A program made the position numbers and the translations under genes. From NCBI GenBank assembly GCA_017311315.1, contig CM029609.1, forward strand, positions 38,438,744-38,502,743: a stretch of DNA of 64,000 nt. The letters are read 5' to 3'. This document shows positions 42,447 to 53,700 of this stretch, piece after piece. The first letter of the stretch is position 1. Every line of letters begins with the position of its first letter. The notes below the pieces were generated by a model, which saw nothing but the letters and a program-made list of their open reading frames with translations, made no database searches and was not told the DNA's origin. This stretch comes from Dendrocalamus latiflorus. Taxonomy: Eukaryota > Streptophyta > Magnoliopsida > Poales > Poaceae.

Positions 42447-45400
42447 ATGTGCAGAGCAAATTTAACCGGAGAGATGTGGTCAATACATTTTATGTGCAAG
42501 GGGACAACTGCAGACAAAGCACACCTCCACCTCACACTTGATAAGGGTGATATAAATTTTTTGACCTTGCTAAGTTTCAAAGAACAGCTAGGGTATGCTG
42601 GGCGGGACTACTTATACTACAAGAAGCGATGTGGCACGGATGTAGCAACGCTGCATGCTATTGATTATACCCCAGATGCAGAACGCATGTTACAGGAACA
42701 TGAGGAAGAAAGGAAAATCAGATTAGTACTCTCAAAGGAGCAAGAGACAACACAGCAAGTGAGCATAACACCCCTCAAGTGACCAAGGCAGCAGCCAGAA
42801 GATGATGAGCATCCGTTTATGGATGATCCATTTGATGCATACAAAGACTGGCTAGTGGGGCTGCAAAAGGACAAATCCACAAGTATAACATCTATGTTTC
42901 TCCATATGGATTCGTATTGTTTACAATCTTAGCCACTTTATATAAACTACAACTTATCTAATATGTTTTTGGTGACTAACAGATTTGAGGGATGACTTTA
43001 GGGATGCAACAATCATTACGTACAATGAATGGTTAAGGCTGAAAGGGCACATTCCAGAAATTAGTAATTAATTTTCCTTTTTCAACCAATTTATTTTACT
43101 ACTTTTTTTTTGAACTGAAGCTTTTAACTTTGTGTGCAGTGGCATATGTAGAGCAACGTGACACTGATGGGATTATAATTGAAGACGATGAAAGTAATGG
43201 AAGCAATGCGACACCACCCTCAAATAGGCCAAGCCATGCAAGGAAGAAAAGGGAATAGGGAAATGGTTTGCGATCATTCATATACTTTTAATATTGGATT
43301 CACATATCTTAATTGAGAATTAGAACTAGGGCTGAAAACGAAAACGGTAATTCTCGGTTTGGTTCTATGTGTTTCATCAGTTCATGTCTGTCTGACATTG
43401 TTGGGTTGTATCTATACTAGTCATCGCGAACTTCAGGTTCGTAGATTTCCTTGCTTGATTAATAAACGCCCATTTGTTTGGAGTAGTAATGGCCATCATT
43501 TGATCAATCATGTCCAGTGTTATGAGTTGTTTTGTTCAGTATAACATGTGAAAAGGTATGCTGTACACACCATACATGGGCATTTCCTAAAGCTTACTAC
43601 TGATTTGCTAGATGACAGATATTATATTTGTTTATGATACTGCATTTTGCAGTTTTCAATAGGAATAGGCTATCAACTTGCAAAAATCTGCTCTACCTAA
43701 CCTAGCCATCTGGCAACCAATCTGTGCAGGTGTAGTTGCCATAGATTGCTATGAAACTGTAATGCCTCTCAATGTTTGATTTGACAGATGAAAGTATGAG
43801 CTGCGATTTTCTAAGATGGTGTGATATAGTGGGTTCAAGCCAGATTCTTAGGTTCAGTGCAATTTTTTTAAGCATTTGTTTTACTAACTGAACACTAGCC
43901 TTTTGTTCAACTCATAAGTCTTCTCTTCTATCATTGTTTCCGACCATTTTCAGCCCTAATTAGAACAGCTCAAGTTCGTTATTGTCTTTTTTGCAAGGAG
44001 ATGGCTCCAATCAATGCAAGAAAAGAGGTCGTGGCACTGTTAAAGGACTAGCATCAGCCACCAAGAGAGTTAAGGATCGCACTCAAAAACTACAAATCGA
44101 ATTTTCATCCAGGCTTGGAGGTCCGGTTGGACCGAACGCCCGTACATTTGTCGATGAGGTTGTACTGTTTACAAGGGAAAGGGCCCCACTAATTGGAGAA
44201 AATAGTTGGAAGGATATAAAGGAAGATGTCAAAAATGTAATTGCAGAAGACATACTGGTACGCTGCGTACTATTTTTTATTCCTACTCGTGTGATGCGTA
44301 AAATTAATCGGCTTAAACCATTTGATTGTTTTTTAATTGTAAACAGACTAGGTGGAACTTCATCAACATTGCCACTGAGGATGAAGCAAAAGATAAAATA
44401 TGGAACATTGCCAAGGAGCGGTACAAAGGATGGCGATCAGCTCTGAGTGCCACATACAAGGCTTATAATAATTATGGTGAGAGAATACGAAACAAGCCTG
44501 AAGAATTACACCTTGTTGAGTGGCACTACTTGTTGTATTTTGGATCTGATAAATTCAAGGTTAGTTCTAGTAAAATCTACTTTGTCAAACAAACTTTAGC
44601 AACCAAAATTGCATTGTTACATACCACTTGTTGTCATTTTGCAGAAGGTTAGCAGCCAGAACTCCTCCAACCGTCAGCAGCAAAAAAACCAAGCATCTGA
44701 TGGGTTCAAAAAACTTCTCACAGTGTAGCTTTGAGCAGGTAATCATGAGATACACTAATCTGATCCTTCCATTGTATGATGCAATACTTATGTGTTGAAT
44801 TATATTTTGGCATCCTAGAGAGACAAAGAAACTGGTGAAGAGCCAGGTGATCTTTTTCTTTGGAAGAGCACTCACACAAAACAGGGGAAATGGTCAAATT
44901 CTGTGTCAGCTGAAGTATATGTGAGTAAATCTTTTGCCAAGCCTTTTTTAAAGCTGCTGGTTGTATCAAGCAACTCTAACGGATTCTGTTATTTCATTTA
45001 GGAAAAAGCAGCCTTCAAAATGTGTGAGATTGAGTCAGAACCTGATAGACAATTACTTACAGCTGCTGAGGAAAACATGATTTTCCAGTCATGCTACAAA
45101 GAAACCACACAAATCAAATCATCCAAAGTACATGGGCATGGATACTTGGTGAAGTATCGAACTCGCAGGGAACTTATGAAAGAGAACCTTGAAGTACATG
45201 CACATGCTGAAGCTGCAGCCAACGAGAAGAGAATTGCTTTTGAAGTAGAGGTTGAGAAGTTGAAACAACAGCTTGCGCACGAAGCTGCTGAAAGGGAAAG
45301 GGAGAAAGAAGAAAATAGGAGAAAGATGCAAGAGGATCTGGAAAAAGCTAAGATTGAACTGAAGCAAGAATTTCTTAAAATGCTAGCGCAGCACAAAGAA

Positions 45401-45893
45401 GGAACTATAAATCAGGTAAAATTTCAGAATAATTTTCATCCTTCGTCCTTTTAATAAACTTATGATTATGATGCCTAATCTTTTACCTCAATATTTTTAT
45501 GCGTAGACTACCCCGCAAAACAATGACAGTATACAAATTGCACCTACCATACAAGAGGACGATGAGACTGATGAACTTGCAAATCAAAAGGAAGATGCAT
45601 TACAGCAGGTAATGACATTATTGCAATATGTTCCAAGTAATCTTGAGCTATGTACCTTAAACTGTAGCTAACATAGATCGAACAATTTCATGTTTCCAGA
45701 CTCAGCAAAGAAGCGTTGTCACCACACAAAAAGATGCAGTACCACCTACTCGCAACTGTAAAGCTTCTTCTTTTGTCATCAGAAATCTTTTCAACGAAAA
45801 CAATTCTAATGTGGCACCGGTGACATATATCACTTCACAGCAGCTTATGAATAAAACAAGAAATCAGAAAAAGAAGAGTCAGGTAACAACTAC
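42447..45893 (+). pseudogene. TNPA-type CACTA gene (PB1-like and Transposase_24), broken
   Basis: Second CACTA gene. Its product is expected to bind the subterminal repeats and assist the TNP2 transposase. The first frame has FLTLLSFKEQLGYAGRDYLY and ends at a TGA (42779-42781), beyond which the same frame continues PRQQPEDDEHPFMDDPFDAY. Exons near 42985 (DDFRDATIITYNEWLRLKG) and 43140-43257 follow. The Transposase_24 part occupies 43998-44260 (FVDEVVLFTRERAPL), 44346-44560 (WNFINIATEDEAKDKIWNIA), about 44645-44740, 44819-44920 (DLFLWKSTHTKQGKW) and 45002-45414, which ends in a charged coiled coil. Further exons run to 45893. A one-base frameshift near 44703 introduces stops (LLTV-stop). It is interrupted by a hAT MITE in the intron at 43327. 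Confidence 0.82.
43327..43958. mobile_element. hAT-type MITE in an intron of the Transposase_24 gene
   Basis: Ends TAGGGCTGAAAACG and, inverted, TAGGGCTGAAAATGG. It is flanked by the perfect 8-bp duplication ATTAGAAC (43319-43326 and 43959-43966). Eight bp is the hAT duplication length. 632 bp, no coding capacity recognised. Confidence 0.92.
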
Positions 45894-46847
45894 AATATGT
45901 TATCAGCCAACCTTGGACACAGTTCTTAGTGTCAAAATGTATTTTTTGTGATGTATTTCATCATTACAGATTTGTATGCGGCTCCCAGTTTTTTTGACAA
46001 CAAACAAACTTTATTAGCAAAACAACTATCCACAATCACCTCTACATGCTTGTTTGTGCATATAAAAACATAATAATACTCAGAAGGTTCCCAGTTTACA
46101 GCAAGGAGTGCATCTGATGAGGCTGTGGTAGTTTTTTTAAATCGCTGTGAATTTTGCTCATGAGGCTGTGATTTTGATTCATGAAATATATCTATGTTTT
46201 TTTCACATTCTTAATGTATTTCATTTAGGCATATTATTAGTATGGTGGTTTGTCCTCTCTAATTATATGATATATGCCAACTGAGATCTATGATGCATGG
46301 GTACGTATGGTGATCGAATTATAATTCTTGCATAGTTTCAAAAGCACAGGGATAAATTTGTAAAATTTCAAAAGTACTGGTCAATTCTAGTTTGTTGCAA
46401 TTTCTTATCCTAATTAGATTTATAAGCATGGTTCTTTTTCCAGTTAAATTTTACAGTTGAAACCTAAAGTTATAGTAGTATCGCGCACCATATATATCCT
46501 TCTTGAGTTATTTTCTTTTATATGTTCTGTTGTACAAATGCTAAAACACTTGGTTTCATGCCATACGGCTGTGGGTGCTGATGCTGAATTGTCTATTGGG
46601 GTACGCATGCAAGAATGGAATGATAAAAGGCCATGCGCGCGCAGTTTTTTCTTCAGCACTTTTATTTTATATCTTTGCCACGGTAAAGTTGCACCTTTTA
46701 TATACAGATTGCATTTTAGACAGATTGTAGATGTGAGTGTTTCGGTTTTCCTCGTGGTCTAGCTTAGCTGAATTCCCTTGCTAGTTTTGGCAGTCAAGTA
46801 CGTGCCATCTCCTTGATAACCTCTGCCGTCATTTTTGACTAAGCTCC

Positions 46848-46941
<94 letters not shown>

Positions 46942-47690
46942 AAAATTACATAAGGCACCATGGTGCCTAGGCACCAACATCCGATACACGTGTATGATTG
47001 ATAATTTTTTTGAGTTTGGGTATGAAAATGTTTTATACTGTAAACATAATAATAATGCTGTAGTGGTTCCCAGTTTACAGCAAGGAGTGCATCCCTGAAT
47101 GGACACACTGTTTGGTGTTCCCTAGAAGAGCAACGTATATTTGTTCTTACAATAGAAGTGCTGGAGGATATTGAAACATATGCCTGTCTAGCCAGCAGGT
47201 GGTGGTGTTCATTGAGTACTTGCTTTAGTACTAGGCTTTGTAATTTTTAGTTCTACTTTTGCTTAATTAAATTGACAGCACTCCTTCCATAGGTAACTAG
47301 TTTTTGCTTAATTCTACTTTTGCTTAATTACAACCATGTTCTATCCGAATCTCTTTACATTCTGTGCATGAAGTAGTAAACTTAATAAGTTTCTAATATC
47401 CCAATCTTATTCTTTTGGTCAGTAGGTGGACAAAGTTTGAGTGGGAGGCTCAGAATCAAGCAAGGACACAGCCGACATGTTGCGCTGCTAGGAAACCCTC
47501 GAGTGCTGCATAGATGTTAGGGAGTCTTGTACTGCTGCAAGTTTTAAAAAGTTGTGAAATAATGAGTGAACTGTACACTCGTCTATGATTTTAGATACTA
47601 CTTCAATGGATTGTCAACTTATTGAATGATTGAATATAATTAATATATGTGAGTGAAATCGTTTTTATTATGGTTTATTATTTTTGCAAT
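45894..47690. other. CACTA 3' noncoding region
   Basis: No gene. GGTTCCCAGTTTACAGCAAG with GAGTGCAT is present at 46086-46113 and again at 47065-47092, each preceded by a similar AACATAATAATA. The intervening ~930 bp look inserted or duplicated. An (AT)n microsatellite occupies 46853-46939. Confidence 0.6.
46853..46939. repeat. (AT)n microsatellite
   Basis: An uninterrupted AT dinucleotide run of about 87 bp, likely length-polymorphic. Confidence 0.98.
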
Positions 47691-48411
47691 GACGATTTAT
47701 TAAACCACAAATCAAATGCTACTAGTGTTGCAATACAAACTATGCCAACGAACTGCTATACGTGGCAATATGATCTATGGCAACGAACTCACTTGAGTGG
47801 CAATATGATCTCTGGCAACGAATAACATTGCGTGGCAAATGGTACTATTGCCACGGCATGACTACCGTGGCAATAACGTATTATCTCTCGCAACGAATAA
47901 AATTGCGTGGCAAATGGTACTATTGCCACGCCATGGCTGCCGTGGCAATAACGTATGTTCTCTTGCAACGAATAAAATTGTGTGGCAAATGGTACTATTG
48001 CCACGGCATGATGGTCGTGGCAATAACACCTTTGGCAACAAAATTATGGCGTGGCAATACAGACTATTGCCACAACGTTGTTCGTGGCAAATGTCTCTAT
48101 TGCTATGCTATGGATCGTTGCATATACCACCTCTTGCTACGAAGACGGGCGTGGCAATTGCTTATATTGCAACGACCGTGAATGTTGCAACAACGTCCTA
48201 TTGCCATGCTTGGCAACGGACAGCTATGGTTGCAATAAACCCCAACAGTTGCAACGCCAAACTAGCAACGGTTGCAATACCTTATTGCAACGCGACTTAT
48301 TGCATCCATTAGCAACGAACGTGATTTGGTTGCAATACGTACCATTTGCAACCAAATTGGGCCTATTGCAACGTTTTCTCGTCGATGCGCAAGGGTAAAA
48401 ATTTAGTAGTG
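47691..48411. repeat. Right subterminal repeats of the CACTA element
   Basis: Dense repeats of CGTGGCAA/TTGCCACG and TTGCAACG, including three larger near-copies of AAATGGTACTATTGCCACG with CGTGGCAATAACG at 47840-48030. They mirror the left end in motif but are denser. They presumably form the binding sites for the TNPA-type protein. Confidence 0.85.
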
Positions 48412-48655
48412 TGCTAAGCAATTCGACTAATTTTCAGATTGTGACTTATTTGGCTTAGCTTGAATATACATGTCTTGTCATGATCTTGATAGCACACTTA
48501 TGTGTTATGGCTTGGTGTAACTCTCATATGGTCATTTTGGATAATCTTCATGGCTCTAAATGCTTAAAATAAACAAACTTCAGCCATTTCATCCAACATC
48601 ATGACTTATTCTCTCTTTTGCATCCTTGATGTGTTTATTGCAAAAAGGGGGAGAA
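48412..48655 (+). mobile_element. SIRE-like copia copy A, end of internal region and polypurine tract
   Basis: Continues the sequence interrupted at 22563, matching copy B at 58121-58365. It ends in GCAAAAAGGGGGAGAA (48640-48655), the polypurine tract before the LTR. Confidence 0.85.
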
Positions 48656-50675
48656 TATTGGAGAAAAAGCCATTTTGAGGAGTTCTTGGAGCTTTGAGGA
48701 AACTTGCTCTTTCTTTTGCTCCTTTCATCGACATGGTCATGAGCTTCTTGATTTTGTTTGGACCATGTGTGACTCTTTTTCATTTTCAAACAAACTCAAC
48801 TTTATGCTTTTTCTAGGTTTGTCAATATACTCATCAAGGAGAAGATTGATGGACCATGTAGAGGTGACCCCGAGTGTGTGATGAGTAATTGACTTTGGTT
48901 TTAGGAAAGTCAAGTTTGGTTTGTGAGGTTCGTGTCGTATCATTGCGTGGTGCAATCGGTTCGGTCGGACTTGGTCAATTCTGGTCGTATGGGCTTAGGA
49001 TGCTTTTTCCTTTGTTTCAATAGTTTTTGGCTCTTTTATGTGTAAGTATGATTCATTGATGCTAATCATGATTATATGTGTCGAGCGGTGATATGTGATG
49101 TGTTTCTTGTCTGTGATGGCTGCAGGACGTCGAGGCGGAGTAATGGCGAGACATGAGCTGACCGGACTAGGCACGGGTGGTGTCGAGGTCAGAACAGTCG
49201 GAGGTGTCGAAGACGGCGGAGACTCAGGTGGTTGCGAGGCTTGGATGACAAGGAACGCGGAAGCTTCCCAGAAGGTGCAGGAGGGGCATTTCGGTAAAAG
49301 CGCAAAGCTGCACAAGTGGAGGCGGTTCCGTTCGGGTTTGAGCGGGCATAACGGGTTGGAGACCCGTTAGCCAAAACCTATATAAGGAGGGGATGTCTCC
49401 TTATGGCTGCATGGATTCCATGGATTGAAGGGGTTGTTAGGGTTTGCTTTAGTCAAAATAGCCTTTGGAGATGTTGTTTTGGCTTTAGGCTTTAGTGGTT
49501 GAGAGCAGGAGAGATGGACAGAGTGTGGTCTGTTGTTTGTCTCCCGTAGCTCCTCTGTTCTTGGCTTCTCCCTTGTGTGTTCTTGTGATTGTGAGAGGGA
49601 GAGGATGGATTGATGAGTATGTAATCACTCCTCTGGTTTCAATCGGGGTATCGGGACTCCTCTGTAATCCTCTTGCTTCTGGGAATGAAATCACTAAAGT
49701 TTATTTTCTCGTTCATGCCTCTGTTCGTTCTTCTCTGTTTGATTTGTGACTTTTTGTGATTTGAGTTCTTTTTGCTGAGGAGTAGCAAAATGGGTTGCTG
49801 TGATCTAGGAGATGCTTCAAAGCCATTTGGCTAGTCAATCCTAAGAGCAAACCACACTTGATTTCAGATTTTGCATCTTGGCCTCCTCTGTTCTTCGTTT
49901 CATTTCTAGGTTTTCTTGGTCCCCTTCTATCCCCTTTCATGAGATGGCATGAATCTTGGCATGTTAAGTCCTGAGGCTATTAATTAGCTATTCTCAAAGT
50001 TTCATAGGCAAAGATTCAAAGGTTGGAGAGGAATTTGGGTTTTGGTTCAGATTTGCAAAAGTTTCAGATTTTTGTCATAATCTAAATTTCTTGCTCTCTT
50101 GATGGATTTTCTTGTTTCTTTAGGCTTCTCTTGCTATTTTGGTTGTTTACCTACTGCTCTGGACTGAATAGATTAGGGGGAATCCCAGAACTGCTCTGTT
50201 GGTTGAAGTCCCAGAAGTCTGCAATTCTGTTGTCTGGTTTTTACCCCTGCTGTGCTCTGAAACCGACGGGCGGTCAGACCGGGTTCATACCGGCGGTCTA
50301 ACCGGAGTTCACGGGGCGGTCAGACCAGCTTGTGATGAGCGGTCTGACCGGTTGGTCACCGGCGGTTAGACCGGCCAGGAGTAGGCGGTTAGACCGGCCT
50401 ATGCAGAGCGGTCTGACCGGCCTCAAGGCAGCGGTCTGACCGGCCTGGCCTAAGTGCCCCCTTTTTGCTGCTAGGTTTTCTTGATCCCTCTTTTGATTGT
50501 TTCTTCTCTCTGATTTTCCAGTGTGGCTCTCTATTTTCTCTTCTTCTCTCATGGTTTTCCAGAGAATCGTAGCCTCTAATTGCTATTGGAGAGAATCGTG
50601 TTGTGAACACCTTGTGGGGGTTATTTTTTTAAGAAGCGACATTCACCCCCCTCTGTCGCCGATTTCGATCCAACA
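48656..50675 (+). repeat. Complete SIRE-like LTR shared by copies A and B
   Basis: Starts TATTGGAGAAAAAGCC right after a polypurine tract and ends GATCCAACA right before a tRNA-Met primer-binding site. The start is one base off the perfect complement of the end (TGTTGG/CCAACA). 2020 bp. Because it has internal 3' sequence on its left and a gag start on its right, it is at once the 3' LTR of copy A and the 5' LTR of copy B. A TATA box is likely at 49375-49385 (ACCTATATAAGGAGG). It contains a 23-bp periodic array near its 3' end. Confidence 0.88.
50271..50442. repeat. 23-bp periodic array of 11-bp palindromes in the LTR
   Basis: CGGTC-N-GACCG or a close variant starts at 50271, 50294, 50317, 50340, 50363, 50386, 50409 and 50432: eight units at exactly 23-bp spacing. 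Those at 50271, 50340, 50409 and 50432 are perfect inverted repeats. The spacers differ. Confidence 0.95.
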
Positions 50676-50676
50676 A

Positions 50677-50690
50677 TTGGTATCAAAGCC
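50677..50690 (+). promoter_or_regulatory. Primer-binding site of copia copy B
   Basis: TTGGTATCAAAGCC follows the LTR with one base between, complementary to initiator tRNA-Met apart from one A (usual TTGGTATCAGAGCC). Confidence 0.85.
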
Positions 50691-50730
50691 GGTTAGCTCT
50701 CATCTATAGATCTTAACCGGTCTGTGAACC

Positions 50731-53700
50731 ATGGCGACAGACAAATACTCGATCAAGCCCCCGATCTTCAATGGGATGGACTATCCCTTCTGGAAGAGTC
50801 GGATGGAGACCTACATCCAGGCTCAGGGCTACGCCATCTGGCATAAGGTCAAAGTCCGGTATGCTGTTCTACCGATGAGAACATCAATGCCGAAAACATG
50901 GCTCATGTTGAGGCGAATGCTAAGGCGAGGAACATCATAATCCAGGGCTTGAGCAGAAGCGAATTCGATCGCATCTCTCATCTGACGTCGCCCTTCGACA
51001 TCTGGGAGACCCTCGATGCATACCATGAGGGCACTACCCAAATTAAGACGGTCTAACAGGACCAGTTCAAGCGAGATTACAACAAGTTTGAAATGCTTGC
51101 TGGCGAGTCCCTCGATGAGTGTTTTGCACGTTTTCACAAGATTTTGAGCAACCTCCGAGCGGTCGGTCTCACATACCCCGACTCGGACAACGCTCGCCAA
51201 ATACTTTCTGCTCTTGATTTGCGGGTTTGGGAGATGAAGGTGACTACCATCAAGGACACCACCGATCTCTCGACTTTGACTCTTGATGTGTTGTACTCAC
51301 ACCTCAAGACTCATGAGATTGACATTGTCTCTCGTAAGTCGAAGTCACAGTCGATGGCTTTAGTTACCGATCCCACTTCAGCTCCTGGTCTTTCTTCTGA
51401 TTCGCTTTGTGGATTCTCGATTGCTGCTCTCTGTGACGTAACTGATGATCAGTTAGAGCAACTTGCAGATGACCAGTTAGCCCTTCTAGCTAGAAAATTT
51501 TTCCATGCTTACAAGAGAAGGAGGGATAGAAAGAGAGGAGGACCTGTGATCTGCTTCGAGTGTGGTGGCCCTAACCACATTCGAGCGAACTGTCCCAAGC
51601 TGGGGAAGGACAAAGGCGACTACGGCGGTGTGAGCAAGAATGACTACATCGACAAGAACCGCAACAAGAAGCCCCCAGCTCATGTCCAAGGCAAGAAGAA
51701 GTTCCGCGACCTTGGCAAAGCCAAGAAGCTCTTCCACCGCGTCCTCACCGCCTTCGATGACCTCGACCTCAGTGAGGTGGAGGGGTGGATCGACGACGAT
51801 GGAACGGACGAGCAAGACCCCAAGGGCGGTAACGACTTCTCCAGCATGTGCTTCATGGCCCTTAAGGGCAAGATCAGCGATAGCGAGCTGTACTCCGACT
51901 CTAACGAGGTATACCCTTCATACGACCAGCTTAATGATGCTTTTCTTAAGCTAGGAAAATTCCATGCTAGATCTAGAGCTAGGGTTAGCGAGTTGGAAAA
52001 GGAAGTAGAGAGCTTGTCACAGGAGCTTACTTCACTTAGATCTGCTCCCTCTTATGACGATTGTGATGTATGTACTGCTCTGCTTGATGACATGGAGAAA
52101 CTAAGGACCTTGCATGATAGTGTGTCCTCCGAGCTAGATATGATTAAGGTAGAGAATGTTAGTCTTCTTGCTGAACTAGAAATGAGTAGGGTTGCACCCC
52201 TTTCATCTGTTGTTGAGACTACTTCTTGCACCTCATGTGAGGATAAGGACAATGCGTTTAGAGGTCTTTATACCATGTTGCTCGATCTTCCCGAGACTTG
52301 TCAAAGTTGTAATAAATTGAAGATGAACCTAAAACGAGCAGATCATAAAATTGCTGAATTACAAGCTTTTCTTCTTGAGCCTATTGCTTCATGTGTGAAT
52401 TGTCCCAAGCTTACTACTGAACTTGAATCTGTTTCCAAACAGTTTCAAGAATTAGTTGATGATAACAATAGATTGGCTCAATATGCTTCTAAGGACCATG
52501 TTAGCTCACCATGCATTAATTGTAACAAACTAAAATCTGACTTGATTGCATTGGATGAAAAATGTGTGAAGCTAACTAAGGACCTTCTAGAGAAGCCACC
52601 TTCTGCTTGTAATGTGTGTGCTGCTGAGGGGGAGAAGCCCAAGGGTAAGGTAGAGACGCCTAGCGACGTGAACCAATTGGCTAGCAGTAGGACTGTCCAT
52701 TCTGAGTCGGCTATGCGTGCACAAGCCATTCATTCCTCTGCTGTTGGTTTTCTTCTTCTACTCCCTTACCTTCTGCTGTTCCTTCTTCCCCCTGCTCTTC
52801 TTGCACCTCTCTCTTTCGGGAGTGTCAGTACCTTATGAACACTCTCGAGAGGTTTGTAGGAGGCAAGAAGAAGCTTGATCTTATTCTAGACCAATCTAAG
52901 ATTTGCAAATTCAATCAGGGTCTAGGATATAATTTCTATGAGAACATGAGGAAGCATCCACCTGCTGTGCTCAGACCCATAGCACCAGGTGTGATCGAGA
53001 CTGAGCCCAGATCTGATGAAGTTAAATTCAAGTCGGCGGGCTTTGTCCAAGGGATTTCTGACAGCAAGGTGATTCCACCTACTGCTTCAGCCTCTCAGAA
53101 GGTGAAGCCTCATCATGCTACTTCTGCCTCTCAGAAGGCTAAGTATCACTGCACCTTCTGTCAAAAGGATGGACACTCGATTGAGCGATGCTTCAGGCAC
53201 GCCAAGATCGCGCCGAGAGACCGTGTTCGTGATCTTAGGCGTATTCAGGGTCAGCCCCAGACCTTGAGTGCACCTAAGACCAACATGAGGTCTAGGCTTG
53301 TTTTTGTTCATGGGTTTGGGCAGCATCGAGGACTTGGTTTTTTTGAGTTTTCTGGCTTTCGTCCTCATGCTCCCTTTGGTCATGACTTCCGCCGTCCTGA
53401 GGGTAGATCTCGTTTCCCCCGTCGAGATAGCTACCCGCGGCGTGATCAGCATGTTGTTGGTGTCATGACTCGCTCCTCTGTAGCAGTCAAGCCCAACAAC
53501 AGCTTCGGGTCTACACACAGACTTTCTGGCTTGTTGAGTGACAGAGAGCGTAGGGTAGCTAGAGGTCAGTCGTGTGTGGCTACTTCTTCTACTCGACGTG
53601 TTACTCAGTTTGGGTGCCAAAATCACTCTTGATTTACCCCAGTACTGAGACTTTACTCTCTTGTTGACTCAGGTTCACCGGGCTGGGAAGGGAGAGGTTT

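Larger units (their letters stand above)
22564..48411 (+). mobile_element. CACTA (En/Spm) DNA transposon with captured host gene fragments
   Basis: The left end CACTACAAGGTTTTGACCCT and the right end (reverse complement CACTACTAAATTTTTACCCT) are CACTA terminal inverted repeats. Both ends are followed inward by several hundred bp of subterminal repeats. The interior holds a TNP2-type transposase gene, a Transposase_24 gene, captured host exons on the minus strand, and later insertions including a 7.8-kb LTR retrotransposon. The undisturbed target is preserved in copy B at about 58120 (GACATGCTAAGC): the left flank ends GACAT and the right flank starts TGCTAAGC, so only the T is clearly duplicated rather than the usual 3 bp. 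Total 25.8 kb, about 18 kb without the nested LTR element. Both transposase genes are broken, so it is not autonomous as read. Confidence 0.93.

Noticed and set aside
22564..48411. Clean 3-bp target duplication for the CACTA element
   Set aside because: Left flank GACAT and right flank TGCTAAGC compared with the empty site GACATGCTAAGC show duplication of a T only; a 3-bp duplication cannot be claimed.
50271..50442. CRISPR-like array of short palindromic repeats with spacers
   Set aside because: Units are 11-bp palindromes with 12-bp spacers inside a copia LTR of a plant genome, with no cas genes. It is a tandem array, not CRISPR.
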